Notes under the pieces: model-generated
The model's input: only the letters and a program-made list of their open reading frames with translations
Database searches by the model: none
What the model was told of the DNA's origin: nothing
Made by a program: the position numbers and the translations under genes
Assembly: GCA_934589225.1 (NCBI GenBank)
Contig: CAKTNS010000017.1
Coordinates: 1-51,641 of the forward strand
Direction of reading: 5' to 3'
DNA: 51,641 bases
Source of the DNA: an uncultured Oscillospiraceae bacterium
GTDB lineage: Bacteria; Bacillota; Clostridia; Oscillospirales; Oscillospiraceae
In this document: one piece after another, positions 14,488-22,944 of the stretch
Layout of the letters: every line of letters begins with the position of its first letter
Position numbering within the stretch: position 1 is the first letter of the stretch

Positions 14488-16221
14488 ATGAAGGATCGGG
14501 GGGTTCGGCCTGATCGGGTGGCGGATTATTTTCGGGCGGAGTGGCGGGTGCTGCTGGCGGTGAGTTTGTCCGGCGTTGTTTACAATGTGGGACTCCTGGC
14601 CACACCTTGGTTTGAGGGGGCTATGACCGGGAAGCTGGTGGAGATTCTGACCCGGGGCGGCGGGCTGGAAGCCATGCTGCCTCTGGCAGTGGGGTATGGG
14701 CTGGTGACCCTGGTGGTCCAGGGCAGCCGGTTTGTGAAGCGGTTTTATGTCCGGCGGTTTGCCAACAATGTAAACCGGCGGATGAAGACCCTGCTCTTTG
14801 GCAGCCTGGTCCGCAAAAGCCGGGAGGCCCTGGGCGAAGAGGGGGAAGGGGGCATCCTGACCCGGGCGCTGGCGGATGTGGACGACTGCGTGGAGGGCAT
14901 GCGGAAATTCACCACGGAGCTCTTTGACACCGGGGTGGCCTTGCTTGCCTACAGTGCCATGCTGCTGGCCTACGACTGGCGGCTGGCCCTGTGCTGCATG
15001 GCCTTTCCTCCTGTCAGCTATTACGCCGCGGAGAAGCTGAAGACTGCGGTCCAGCGCTCCGGGGCGGCGCTGAAGGTCCAGAACGGCAGGCTCAATGCCG
15101 AGACCCTGGACCGGGGGCGCAATGCCGTGACCTACCGGGTCTACGGCCGGGAGGAGGCCCGGCGGGGGGATTATGAAAAGACTCTGGCAGACTATGAGGC
15201 CGCCGCGGTCCGGGCGGGGGTATGGAAGGAAATGATGCCGCCCCTTTACCGGGTGCTCTCCGGGGCGGGGGTGCTGTTTGTATTCTGGTTCGGCCAGAAA
15301 AACGTGCTGGGCACCGGCTGGAGCAGCTGGGATATTGGGGCCTTTACGGCCTTTTTGTCCTGCTTTTTAAGGCTTTCCACCAAGTCCGCCAGTGCGGGAA
15401 AGCTGTTTAACGCCGTGCAGAAGGCCCAGGTGTCCTGGCAGCGTTTAAAGCCTGTGCTGCCCTCGGAAATATGGCAGGAGGAGCCAATTCCCCAGGGGGA
15501 ACCCGGGGAGCTGCGGGTGGAGAACCTGCGCTATGGCTATGGGGCGGAGCCTATTCTGGACGGCATCCGCTTTTCCCTCCGGCCCGGCCAGATCATGGGC
15601 ATCACCGGGGAGGTGGCCTGCGGAAAATCCACCCTGGGAAAGGTGTTTCTGGGAGAGAACGGCTATGAGGGCTCTGTCACCCTGGGGGGCCGGGAGCTGC
15701 GGCAGCTGCGGCCTGGGGAGCTTTACGCCCGGGTGGGCTATCTGGGCCATGACCCGGAGCTCTTTGACTGCGGCATCGGGGAGAATGTGACCCTGGGCGG
15801 GGCAGAAGACCCCATGCCCTATCTGAAGGCGGTGTGCCTGGAGGAAGAGGTTTCCCAGATGGAGGCGGGGCTTTCCACCCTGGTGGGCAGCGGCGGCCTC
15901 CGGCTCTCCGGTGGTCAGGCCCAGCGGCTGGCCCTGGCCCGGACGCTGTACAACCGCCGCCCGCTGCTGATCCTGGACGACCCCTTTTCCGCCCTGGACC
16001 GGCAGACGGAGGAGGAGATTTTTGAAAATCTCCGGGGGCTGACCCAGGACAGCGGGGTGATTTTGCTGTCCCATCGGCTGTATCTGTTTCCGAAGCTGAC
16101 CCAAGTGGGGTATTTGGAGCGGGGAAAGCTGACGGTTGGAACCCATCAGGAGCTGATGGAACGCTGTCCCGGCTACCGGGCCCGGTTTGAGGAACAAAGG
16201 GGGGAACACCGTGAAGAATAA
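14488..16221 (+). CDS. ABC exporter half-transporter with degenerate catalytic site
   Basis: A 577-residue ABC half-transporter: six membrane helices in the first about 310 residues and a C-terminal nucleotide-binding domain with Walker A GEVACGKS (374-381), signature LSGGQ (473-477) and Walker B LLILDD (493-498), in which Asp replaces the catalytic Glu. Such an Asp is typical of the non-catalytic site in heterodimeric exporters (TM287/288, BmrCD). ATG at 14488 is chosen because GGGGGA precedes it; an ATG at 14467 has no ribosome binding site. The end overlaps the next gene by 11 nt. Substrate unknown: drug, lipid or peptide are all possible. Confidence 0.9.
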   Translation: MKDRGVRPDRVADYFRAEWRVLLAVSLSGVVYNVGLLATPWFEGAMTGKLVEILTRGGGLEAMLPLAVGYGLVTLVVQGSRFVKRFYVRRFANNVNRRMKTLLFGSLVRKSREALGEEGEGGILTRALADVDDCVEGMRKFTTELFDTGVALLAYSAMLLAYDWRLALCCMAFPPVSYYAAEKLKTAVQRSGAALKVQNGRLNAETLDRGRNAVTYRVYGREEARRGDYEKTLADYEAAAVRAGVWKEMMPPLYRVLSGAGVLFVFWFGQKNVLGTGWSSWDIGAFTAFLSCFLRLSTKSASAGKLFNAVQKAQVSWQRLKPVLPSEIWQEEPIPQGEPGELRVENLRYGYGAEPILDGIRFSLRPGQIMGITGEVACGKSTLGKVFLGENGYEGSVTLGGRELRQLRPGELYARVGYLGHDPELFDCGIGENVTLGGAEDPMPYLKAVCLEEEVSQMEAGLSTLVGSGGLRLSGGQAQRLALARTLYNRRPLLILDDPFSALDRQTEEEIFENLRGLTQDSGVILLSHRLYLFPKLTQVGYLERGKLTVGTHQELMERCPGYRARFEEQRGEHREE

Positions 16222-17827
16222 AACCGTAAAAACCGTGATTCTGGAAACGGTGAAGACCCATTTGGGGCTGTCCCTTTTGATTTTTATGGCGGTGCTGGGG
16301 GCCGTGGGGGCGGGACTGCTGCCGCCGCTGCTGCTGGGGAGAATCGTAGACGGCCTGGCCCAGGGAAGTCCGGCCCCTTTGGGGTGGATCTTAGGCTATT
16401 TTGGGCTCATGGTTCTGACCGGGCTGCTGGAATCCGGCCGGGAGGTGCTGCTGACGGTCTTCGGCCAGAAGATCACCCGGAGCCTGCGGCAGAACCTGAT
16501 GGAAAAATACACCCACCTGACCACCCAGGGCCTGACCCGGCTGGAGCCGGGGAGCCTGGTATCCCGGCTGGTGGGGGACGTGGACACGGTGGAGGAACTG
16601 TTTTCCACAGGGGTTGTGAGTATGTTTGCGGACCTGTGTAAAATCATCAGCATTCTGGCGGTGATCTGGGTTCGGAACCGAGGGCTCAGCCTGCTTTTGC
16701 TGCCGGTGCTGCCGGGGCTCTACCTATTTACCCGGCATGTTCAGAAAAAGACCTTGGCGGCCCAGCTGGAAAACCGTCAGGCCGTCAGCCGGGCGGCGGG
16801 GCTGGTGCCCCAGACCCTGCACAACATCCGCACGGTCCACTGCCTGGGAAAGGAAGCGTACATGGTGGGCCAATACGGCAAGGCCATTGATAAAAGCTAC
16901 GCCGCCATGGAGCGGACCAATTTCTATGACGCCCTTTATTCCCCGGTGGTGCTGGGCATCAATGCGGTGGTGGTGGCAACGGTAATGCTGCTGTCGGCCT
17001 CCGGGAATCCCCGGGTACTGACCCTCTTCGGCATGAGCGCTGGAACGGCGGTGGCGGTGATGAATTACATCGGCCAGATCTTTGCCCCTGTGGAAAGCCT
17101 GGGCATGGAAATCCAGACCATCCAGTCCGCCGCCGCGGGCATCCGGCGGATCGATGAGTTTCTGGGCTGGCCGGAGCGGGCTCCGGCGGAGGAGACTCCG
17201 GAGGTTCCCGGCGCGCCCTGCGTGGAGCTGCGGCATGTGACCTTCGGATACGACGAAGAGCCGGTGCTGCGGGATGTATCCATGAAGGTGGAGACCGGGG
17301 ATCAGGTGACCATCCAGGGCCGCACCGGGGCGGGAAAAAGCACCCTGCTGAAGCTGCTGCTGGGGCTGTACCAACCGGACCGGGGGGCGGTGCTGTTCCA
17401 CGGGGCCAGTTCCATCCCGGAAAACCGGCGGCGGCAGCGGGTGGGCTATGTGGAGCAAAGCTTTCACATGGTCCCGGGGACGGTGGCGGACCAGATCACC
17501 CTTTGGGATGACCGCATCACCCGGGAGCAGACCGTCAGAGCCGCGACACTGGCAGGCCTCCACCCGGCCATTCTGGCCCTGCCAAAGGGCTATGACACCC
17601 CCTGCACCCCGGAGCTCTTTTCCCAAGGCCAGTGGCAGCTCTTATCCATTGCCCGGGCAGTGGTAATGGAGCCGGAGCTGCTGCTTCTGGACGAGATCAC
17701 CGCCAACCTGGATGCGGAAACGGAACGCCAGGTCCTGGAAGCCCTGAACGCGGCAGCCGAAAACCGCACGGTCATCTCCATTTCCCACCGCCCCCAGGCC
17801 AAAACCGGCCGGGTCATCGGGCTGTGA
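16211..17827 (+). CDS. ABC exporter half-transporter, catalytic partner
   Basis: A 538-residue half-transporter with an N-terminal six-helix domain and a nucleotide-binding domain with Walker A GRTGAGKS, a variant signature FSQGQ and a normal Walker B LLLLDE with the catalytic Glu, then the switch histidine in ISISHRPQ. Paired with the preceding gene, the consensus ATP site would use this Walker A/B with the neighbour's LSGGQ, while the degenerate site combines the neighbour's Asp with this FSQGQ. GTG at 16211 lies 8 nt after AGGGGGG; the upstream TTG is unlikely. Overlap of 11 nt indicates stoichiometric expression. Confidence 0.9.
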   Translation: MKNKTVKTVILETVKTHLGLSLLIFMAVLGAVGAGLLPPLLLGRIVDGLAQGSPAPLGWILGYFGLMVLTGLLESGREVLLTVFGQKITRSLRQNLMEKYTHLTTQGLTRLEPGSLVSRLVGDVDTVEELFSTGVVSMFADLCKIISILAVIWVRNRGLSLLLLPVLPGLYLFTRHVQKKTLAAQLENRQAVSRAAGLVPQTLHNIRTVHCLGKEAYMVGQYGKAIDKSYAAMERTNFYDALYSPVVLGINAVVVATVMLLSASGNPRVLTLFGMSAGTAVAVMNYIGQIFAPVESLGMEIQTIQSAAAGIRRIDEFLGWPERAPAEETPEVPGAPCVELRHVTFGYDEEPVLRDVSMKVETGDQVTIQGRTGAGKSTLLKLLLGLYQPDRGAVLFHGASSIPENRRRQRVGYVEQSFHMVPGTVADQITLWDDRITREQTVRAATLAGLHPAILALPKGYDTPCTPELFSQGQWQLLSIARAVVMEPELLLLDEITANLDAETERQVLEALNAAAENRTVISISHRPQAKTGRVIGL

Positions 17828-17941
17828 TGGGGAAAATCATTCATCGATCATTTCGTCTATCATTCATCTCTCATTTCATCTATCACTTCGGCTTGCAAAA
17901 TGATGGATGAACGGGTATAATCCATGGGGGAGGGACTGCCA

Positions 17942-18916
17942 ATGTACAATAAAAAACCACCCTTTGAGGTGACTGTAGGCATGCTGGACCGGATCGCCGA
18001 GATCGGGGAACTGGTGGGGGCCGTTACCGCCGCTCCGGAGTTGAAAACGAACCCGGTTTTGCGGCGGAGCAACCGCATTCGGTCCATTTATTCGTCCCTG
18101 GCCATTGAACAAAACACCCTGAGCCTGGAACAGGTGACGGCGGTGCTGAACGGAAAGCGTGTTCTGGCCCCGCCCAAGGACATTGCCGAGGTACAAAACG
18201 CCTATGAGATCTACGAAATGCTGGACAGGCTCGACCCCTATTCGGTGGAGGACCTGCTGGATGCCCACGGCATTATGACCCGGGGGCTGGTGGGGGAGTC
18301 TGGCTGTTTTCGTACAAGGCCCGTGGGAGTCGTGGATCAGGCGGGGAATATCCTGCATTTTGGAACCCTGCCGGACTATGTGCCGGGCGCGGTGGCGGAG
18401 CTGCTTGAATGGGTGCGGGACAGCCAAATTCATATGCTGATCAAAAGCTGCGTATTTCACTATGAGTTTGAGGTCATCCATCCCTTTGCCGACGGAAACG
18501 GACGGATGGGGCGGCTGTGGCATACGCTGCTGCTGGCCCGGTGGAAGCCGATTTTTGCTTGGCTGCCGGTGGAATCCATCATCCATGACCGGCAGGAGGC
18601 ATACTATGCTGCCATCAACCGCTCCAATTTTGAGGGAGAATCCACGGTATTCCTGGAATTTATGCTGACGGCCATCCGGGATGCCCTCCGTGAGGCGGCT
18701 CAAACCGCCGGGATCATGGAAGAACAGAAGCCGGAAGAGGAACGGTGGTGCAAAATTTCCCAATTCCTGGAGGAAAAGGGCACCGTTACCAATGAGAATG
18801 TGCGAGAGCTCCTGGGGGTTTCCGCCGCCACGGCCAGCCGCGTTCTTGGAAAGCTGGTATCGGAAGGAAAAATCAAAAAAGTCCGCCTGGGGAAAACCTG
18901 GGGATATACGCTTTAA
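17942..18916 (+). CDS. Fic-domain protein with N-terminal inhibitory helix and C-terminal winged helix
   Basis: A 324-residue Fic protein. The catalytic loop HPFADGNGR (180-188) is intact, so AMP transfer to a hydroxyl side chain is likely. An N-terminal SLAIEQN (52-58) matches the (S/T)xxxE inhibitory motif of class II Fic proteins, where the Glu blocks productive ATP binding. The last about 60 residues form a winged helix (VRELLGVSAATASRVLGKLVSEG), suggesting DNA binding or autoregulation. ATG at 17942 follows GGAGGG by 8 nt. It is followed by its own terminator, and no separate antitoxin gene is present. The target protein is unknown. Confidence 0.92.
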   Translation: MYNKKPPFEVTVGMLDRIAEIGELVGAVTAAPELKTNPVLRRSNRIRSIYSSLAIEQNTLSLEQVTAVLNGKRVLAPPKDIAEVQNAYEIYEMLDRLDPYSVEDLLDAHGIMTRGLVGESGCFRTRPVGVVDQAGNILHFGTLPDYVPGAVAELLEWVRDSQIHMLIKSCVFHYEFEVIHPFADGNGRMGRLWHTLLLARWKPIFAWLPVESIIHDRQEAYYAAINRSNFEGESTVFLEFMLTAIRDALREAAQTAGIMEEQKPEEERWCKISQFLEEKGTVTNENVRELLGVSAATASRVLGKLVSEGKIKKVRLGKTWGYTL

Positions 18917-18918
18917 AC

Positions 18919-18961
18919 CAAAACCACGGGGACGGCCCAAGCACCGTTTCCGTGGTTTTTG
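18919..18961 (+). terminator. Terminator after the Fic gene
   Basis: AAAACCACGG and CCGTGGTTTTT form a stem with a 20-nt apical region that can itself fold (ACGG/CCGT). Confidence 0.85.
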
Positions 18962-19025
18962 CAAAACGCCCCCAAAAAAAGCAGCGGCCTATCCCCGCCC
19001 GTAGGGTTAGGGGGAAGGCCGCAGC

Positions 19026-19071
19026 CGGTAATAAAACCGTAATACCATGGTGGGGGCGGATGTGGTATAAT
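19026..19071 (+). promoter_or_regulatory. Promoter and candidate operator of the two-component operon
   Basis: An extended -10 (TGGTATAAT, TATAAT at 19066-19071) has no good -35. Instead, two direct repeats with GTAATA cores (19026-19033 and 19037-19044), 11 bp apart, lie where an OmpR-type activator would bind. Autoregulation is inferred. Confidence 0.55.
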
Positions 19072-19096
19072 GCAGATAAAGAAAGGGGGCGGTGCT

Positions 19097-19762
19097 GTGG
19101 CGGAAAACAGGCTGCTGGTCATTGAGGATGACCCGGAAATTTCCAAGGCCCTGTGCCGGAATTTGCGGTGGGCGGGGTACGGCGTGACCCATTTTGACCA
19201 TGGCGGGCAGGCCTTGGAGGCCCTGGAGCGGGATCGGTTTTACGATTTGGCGCTGCTTGATATGATGCTTCCGGGGGTGGATGGCTTTGGGCTGCTGCCC
19301 AGGCTGGGGGAATACGGCATACCGGTGATCTGCCTCACGGCGCTGACGGATGAACAGTCGGAGATCCGGGGCCTGCGGGAAGGGGCGGAGGATTATATTC
19401 CCAAGCCCTTCCGGATGGCGGCCCTGCTTGTACGGATTGAAAAGGTGCTGGAGCGCAGCGGGAAACTAAACCAGATTTACCGCTTTCGGGACTTGGAGCT
19501 GGACGGCCAAAACCGGGTGCTGCGGCGGGGAAACACCGTGATCGCCCTGCCGCCCATGGAAATGGAGGTGCTGACGGTGCTGATGAAAAACAAAAACCGC
19601 ACGGTCTCCCGGGAAGAAATTCTCAAAGCCATCTGGGGCTATGATTACTTCGGAGACCTGCGGACGGTGGATGTACGCATTGCGAATCTGCGGAAAAAGC
19701 TGAATCTTTCCCGGGAGATCCGGACCGTGCCCAGAAGCGGCTACAGATTGGAGGAGCTATGA
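19097..19762 (+). CDS. OmpR-family response regulator
   Basis: A 221-residue response regulator. The receiver domain has the acidic pair EDD (10-12), phospho-acceptor D55 in LALLDMMLPG, the Thr in CLTAL and the Lys in KPF. The C-terminal winged helix is complete and ends in VRIANLRKKL and RSGYRLEEL. GTG at 19097 follows AAAGGGGGCGG; the frame is open a few codons upstream but would start within the -10 element. It overlaps the sensor kinase by ATGA. Confidence 0.94.
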   Translation: MAENRLLVIEDDPEISKALCRNLRWAGYGVTHFDHGGQALEALERDRFYDLALLDMMLPGVDGFGLLPRLGEYGIPVICLTALTDEQSEIRGLREGAEDYIPKPFRMAALLVRIEKVLERSGKLNQIYRFRDLELDGQNRVLRRGNTVIALPPMEMEVLTVLMKNKNRTVSREEILKAIWGYDYFGDLRTVDVRIANLRKKLNLSREIRTVPRSGYRLEEL

Positions 19763-21123
19763 AACTGAAATGGAAGCTGGCGGGACTGTGCGCCGCGGTA
19801 ATGGCGGTGCTGTCCCTGGGGCTGGCAGAAAATATGTATGCCCAGGTGCTGCGGCAGACCTGGAATGTTCACGAGGACGCCCTGGAGCAGCAGCGAAAAC
19901 AGATCCGCACATCCTTTGAGGAGCAGGGGGCGAAAATCTGCGCCCAGCTGCCGGATTCTCCGGGCCGGGAGATTTTGCTCCGGGATTTGTTTCAGTCCCT
20001 GGTCACCGGCCCGGCGGTGCTGCGGCTGGACGGAAAAACGGTGTATGATTCCACCAATCAAATCTTTCCTGCAGATGATGCCCGGCAAGGCAGCTGGGGA
20101 AGTCTGGAGAGCACCTATGACTATATCCGGGCGGCCTGCGGCAGTTCTCTGGACTCCGGCCCCACATACGAACTCTATCTTCTGGAGAATTTCCGGGGAA
20201 CCTACAGCCGGATGGAAGCGCTTTACCAAGGGTTTTTACAATCCGCCGCCAGCACCCTGGTGGCCGGGGTGGCGGTGCTGGTGCTGATCCTCTGGCGGTC
20301 CCTCCGGCCCCTGGGGCAGCTGCAGCAGGCGGCGGCCCGCATTGCGGACGGGGCCTACGACCAGCGGGCCACAGTCAAGCGAAAGGACGAGGTGGGGCTT
20401 CTTGCCGGGGACTTTAACCGGATGGCCCAGGCGGTGCAGACCCACATTGAGGAACTGACGGAGCAAAACCGGCGGCAGCAGCAGTTTTTGCGGGCGGTGA
20501 CCCACGAATTCAAGACCCCCATGACCTCTTTGCTTCTGAATGTGGAGACCCTGGAAACCATGGCCCTGCCGGAGCCGGAACGGCAGGATATTCTGAGCGA
20601 CATGGACCGGCAGCTGACCTATCTGGAGGCCCTGGTGCAAAAGCTATTAAAGCTTCTGACCCTGGGCCAGGCTCCAAATCGGGAGGCGGTGGAGAAAGCC
20701 TGGCTCGTCGAGCAAATTCAGGCCCTGTGCGGAGGAATAGCACAGCAGCGGGGCGTATCCCTGGAATTGGAACGGGATGAGGAGCCCCTTTTTGGGGACG
20801 GGGAGCTGCTTTGCGCCGCCCTGCGGAATCTGACGGAAAACGCCATTCTCGCCTCTCCTCCCGGCGCTGCCGTCACCCTGCGGCTGCTGGGGAAGACTCT
20901 GGAGGTGGAGGACCGGGGCTGCGGTATCCCGAAAGAGCAGATTCCCCGGCTGACGGAGCCCTTTTACACCGTAGACCCATCCAGGAGCAAGGGCCAGGGT
21001 GGCGTTGGCCTGGGCCTGTCTCTCGTAAAAGCCATGATGGATGCCCAGGGCGGAGAACTTCAAATCGAAAGCACCCCCGGTCAAGGGACCGTTGCCCGGC
21101 TGTTGCTGCCAAAGGAGGAATGA
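19759..21123 (+). CDS. Sensor histidine kinase
   Basis: A 454-residue membrane kinase with a helix near residues 7-24, an extracytoplasmic sensor of about 140 residues, a second helix (163-179), a HAMP linker, and the phospho-accepting H249 in AVTHEFKTP. The ATPase domain shows the N-box LTENAILASPPG, G1 EDRGCGIP and G2 GQGGVGLGLSLVK. The sensor shows no recognisable ligand fold. It would phosphorylate the response regulator encoded just upstream. The next gene is a lipoprotein that may act on the same signal. Confidence 0.94.
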   Translation: MKLKWKLAGLCAAVMAVLSLGLAENMYAQVLRQTWNVHEDALEQQRKQIRTSFEEQGAKICAQLPDSPGREILLRDLFQSLVTGPAVLRLDGKTVYDSTNQIFPADDARQGSWGSLESTYDYIRAACGSSLDSGPTYELYLLENFRGTYSRMEALYQGFLQSAASTLVAGVAVLVLILWRSLRPLGQLQQAAARIADGAYDQRATVKRKDEVGLLAGDFNRMAQAVQTHIEELTEQNRRQQQFLRAVTHEFKTPMTSLLLNVETLETMALPEPERQDILSDMDRQLTYLEALVQKLLKLLTLGQAPNREAVEKAWLVEQIQALCGGIAQQRGVSLELERDEEPLFGDGELLCAALRNLTENAILASPPGAAVTLRLLGKTLEVEDRGCGIPKEQIPRLTEPFYTVDPSRSKGQGGVGLGLSLVKAMMDAQGGELQIESTPGQGTVARLLLPKEE

Positions 21124-21125
21124 AG

Positions 21126-22418
21126 ATGAAACGAACCGCATTATTGCTTTCACTGTGCCTGCTGCTTACCGGCTGCGCCCACGAAGTTGCCCCCACAGAG
21201 CCTACCAGCGGCCAGCAGGCCCTCTGGGCCGCCCAGGCCGGGGAAAACTGGCAGGAGCTGACACTGCCGGACCGGTTTACGGCCCATTGGACCGACACCC
21301 TCCAGGCCGATGCCCGGGTCACCGCCTCCCAGGGTACCAAAATGCCCCTGGCGTTCATCCAGCGGCACCGCTTCACCCAGGAGGACCTGGACCGGCTGCT
21401 GGCTGCCTTTGCCAAGGGAAACCCCTGCCGTGGGAATACGGTGGAGACCAAACAGTCCGCACAATTCCAAATTGATGTACTTCACCAGGCCTATGACGGG
21501 AAGGAATGGCCGGAGGATGCGAAAGCTCGGCTCAAAAAGCTGAAAAGAAGTCTCAAAAGGCTGCCGGATGAAGCAGACCTTCCGCCGGTCACCAGCTTTT
21601 GGCACGATGAGGGCTTTGACTGCCCCGTGTTCTATGGAGAAGCGACCGTGGACGGTACCGACTGGGAGTTCCAAATCGTCGATAACGGCACGACCATGAC
21701 CCATGCTTTGTGCTACGAAAAAACCTATGGCCCATACGGCGCCAGCCGGATACAGCTGGAAGCCGGGCAGAATATTTCTTGTGTGCAGCCGCCCCAGCAG
21801 ATCACCCAGGAGGAAGCAAGGGACCTGGGCGATCAGCTCATGGAGGCCCTGGGACTACCCAACATGGTCTGTGACGACATCCGTCAGGGCCTCAACGGTG
21901 CCCAGCTTCTGTGCTATGTGCCTACCCTCCAGGGCATCCGGCTGTCCGCCATTGCCCGGGAGCACCGGAACGCCCAGGGGGAGATCAGCCCTTATGTGGC
22001 CTACCAGTACACCCGGGATATAGACGGCGGCAACTACTGGGACGACGCCCAAATCCTTTTGGAGGTCGGCACCAATGGCATTCTGGCATTTCGCTGGACC
22101 ATGCCCTTTGATGTCACGGAGCTTGTGACAGATCAGGCCAAACTCCTGGACTTTGACACCGTTTCCCAGATCGCCCGGGACATTCTGCCGCAGGTCGTGA
22201 CCCTGCCCACAGGCACCAAAACCGCCACCGTTGACCGGGTGGATTTGACCCTGATGCAGGTCCACGACAAAGGAAGCGACACCGCCACCGTCCTGCCGGT
22301 GTGGGACTTCTGGGCCACCATCACCGAGGAGTACAACGAAGACACCCCCACCCGCCAGGTTTTGCTGACCCTCAACGCCATAGACGGAAGCGTGATCCGG
22401 CGGGAGAACGGGTATTGA
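21126..22418 (+). CDS. Secreted lipoprotein linked to the two-component system
   Basis: A 430-residue protein with a lipoprotein signal peptide: positive MKR, hydrophobic core and the lipobox LTGC with Cys at residue 17. The mature part is a beta-rich domain ending in WATITEEYNEDTP and LLTLNAIDGSVIRREN. It resembles DUF6034-type lipoproteins, but that assignment is tentative. ATG at 21126 lies 7 nt after GGAGG, immediately behind the kinase stop codon. I infer that it senses or processes the extracellular signal for the kinase. Confidence 0.8.
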   Translation: MKRTALLLSLCLLLTGCAHEVAPTEPTSGQQALWAAQAGENWQELTLPDRFTAHWTDTLQADARVTASQGTKMPLAFIQRHRFTQEDLDRLLAAFAKGNPCRGNTVETKQSAQFQIDVLHQAYDGKEWPEDAKARLKKLKRSLKRLPDEADLPPVTSFWHDEGFDCPVFYGEATVDGTDWEFQIVDNGTTMTHALCYEKTYGPYGASRIQLEAGQNISCVQPPQQITQEEARDLGDQLMEALGLPNMVCDDIRQGLNGAQLLCYVPTLQGIRLSAIAREHRNAQGEISPYVAYQYTRDIDGGNYWDDAQILLEVGTNGILAFRWTMPFDVTELVTDQAKLLDFDTVSQIARDILPQVVTLPTGTKTATVDRVDLTLMQVHDKGSDTATVLPVWDFWATITEEYNEDTPTRQVLLTLNAIDGSVIRRENGY

Positions 22419-22432
22419 GAAATTGACAATTG

Positions 22433-22470
22433 GTTTAAGTTGACAGTTTACAGTTGACAGTTGACAGTTA
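22433..22470. repeat. Short tandem TTGACAGT-like repeat
   Basis: Five imperfect copies of a TTGACAGTT-type octamer follow the lipoprotein gene. They resemble -35 hexamers, but no -10 follows. Confidence 0.55.
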
Positions 22471-22474
22471 TTGG

Positions 22475-22495
22475 GGACGGACGTGTCCGTTTTTG
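22475..22495 (+). terminator. Probable terminator of the two-component operon
   Basis: ACGGAC and GTCCGT form a short stem followed by TTTTTG. The tight loop makes it moderate in strength. Confidence 0.5.
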
Positions 22496-22522
22496 AAATA
22501 CGTTGGTTAAAACACACACCAA

Positions 22523-22885
22523 TCAGCGAAACCGTAGGGAACGGCCCGAATATAACCTGTGCGGATGAATGGAACTACTTACCGACGTGCATGTAGGGGC
22601 GGCTATTAGCCGCCCGCTACGTTGCAGATATAACCTGTGTGGCTGAATGGTATGACCCAATATATGGTACACCCAATGTAGCGGCGATGATTCATCGCCA
22701 CATGCAACGTAACGAATAGAACCCGTGCAGACAAACAAAACCACCTACCGATATGTCATTCCGACGGTCGCGCAAGCGGAGCGGAGGAATCCACTCAAGT
22801 TGCAATAATAACTTACGCAACGTAAAATCTGCTACTTGGGAAGATTCCTCGACTCGCATTCGCTCCCTCGGAATGACATGACGGG
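22523..22885. repeat. Second cluster of the dispersed palindromic repeats
   Basis: Units C (22523-22575), A (22593-22651) and B (22673-22735) recur here in one orientation; 34 bases of unit A differ at one position from the copy at 13469. They are followed by a further element (22753-22879) whose ends ATGTCATTCC and GGAATGACAT are exact inverted repeats and which contains GAGGAATC and GATTCCTC. The gap between genes is 526 bp; no gene is seen. Confidence 0.82.
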
Positions 22886-22944
22886 GGTGGTTCCGGTTGT
22901 CCGCAGGGGCTGTATTTGCGACGGAAGCCTCCCATGCAGCCGAA

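Noticed and set aside
20811..21125. Extending the lipoprotein upstream into the kinase gene
   Set aside because: It would remove the signal peptide from the N-terminus; the ATG at 21126 has GGAGG at the right distance and starts a textbook lipoprotein signal.
22433..22470. TTGACA repeats as promoters
   Set aside because: No -10 hexamer lies 16-18 bp after any copy and no gene starts downstream on that strand; a terminator-like hairpin follows.
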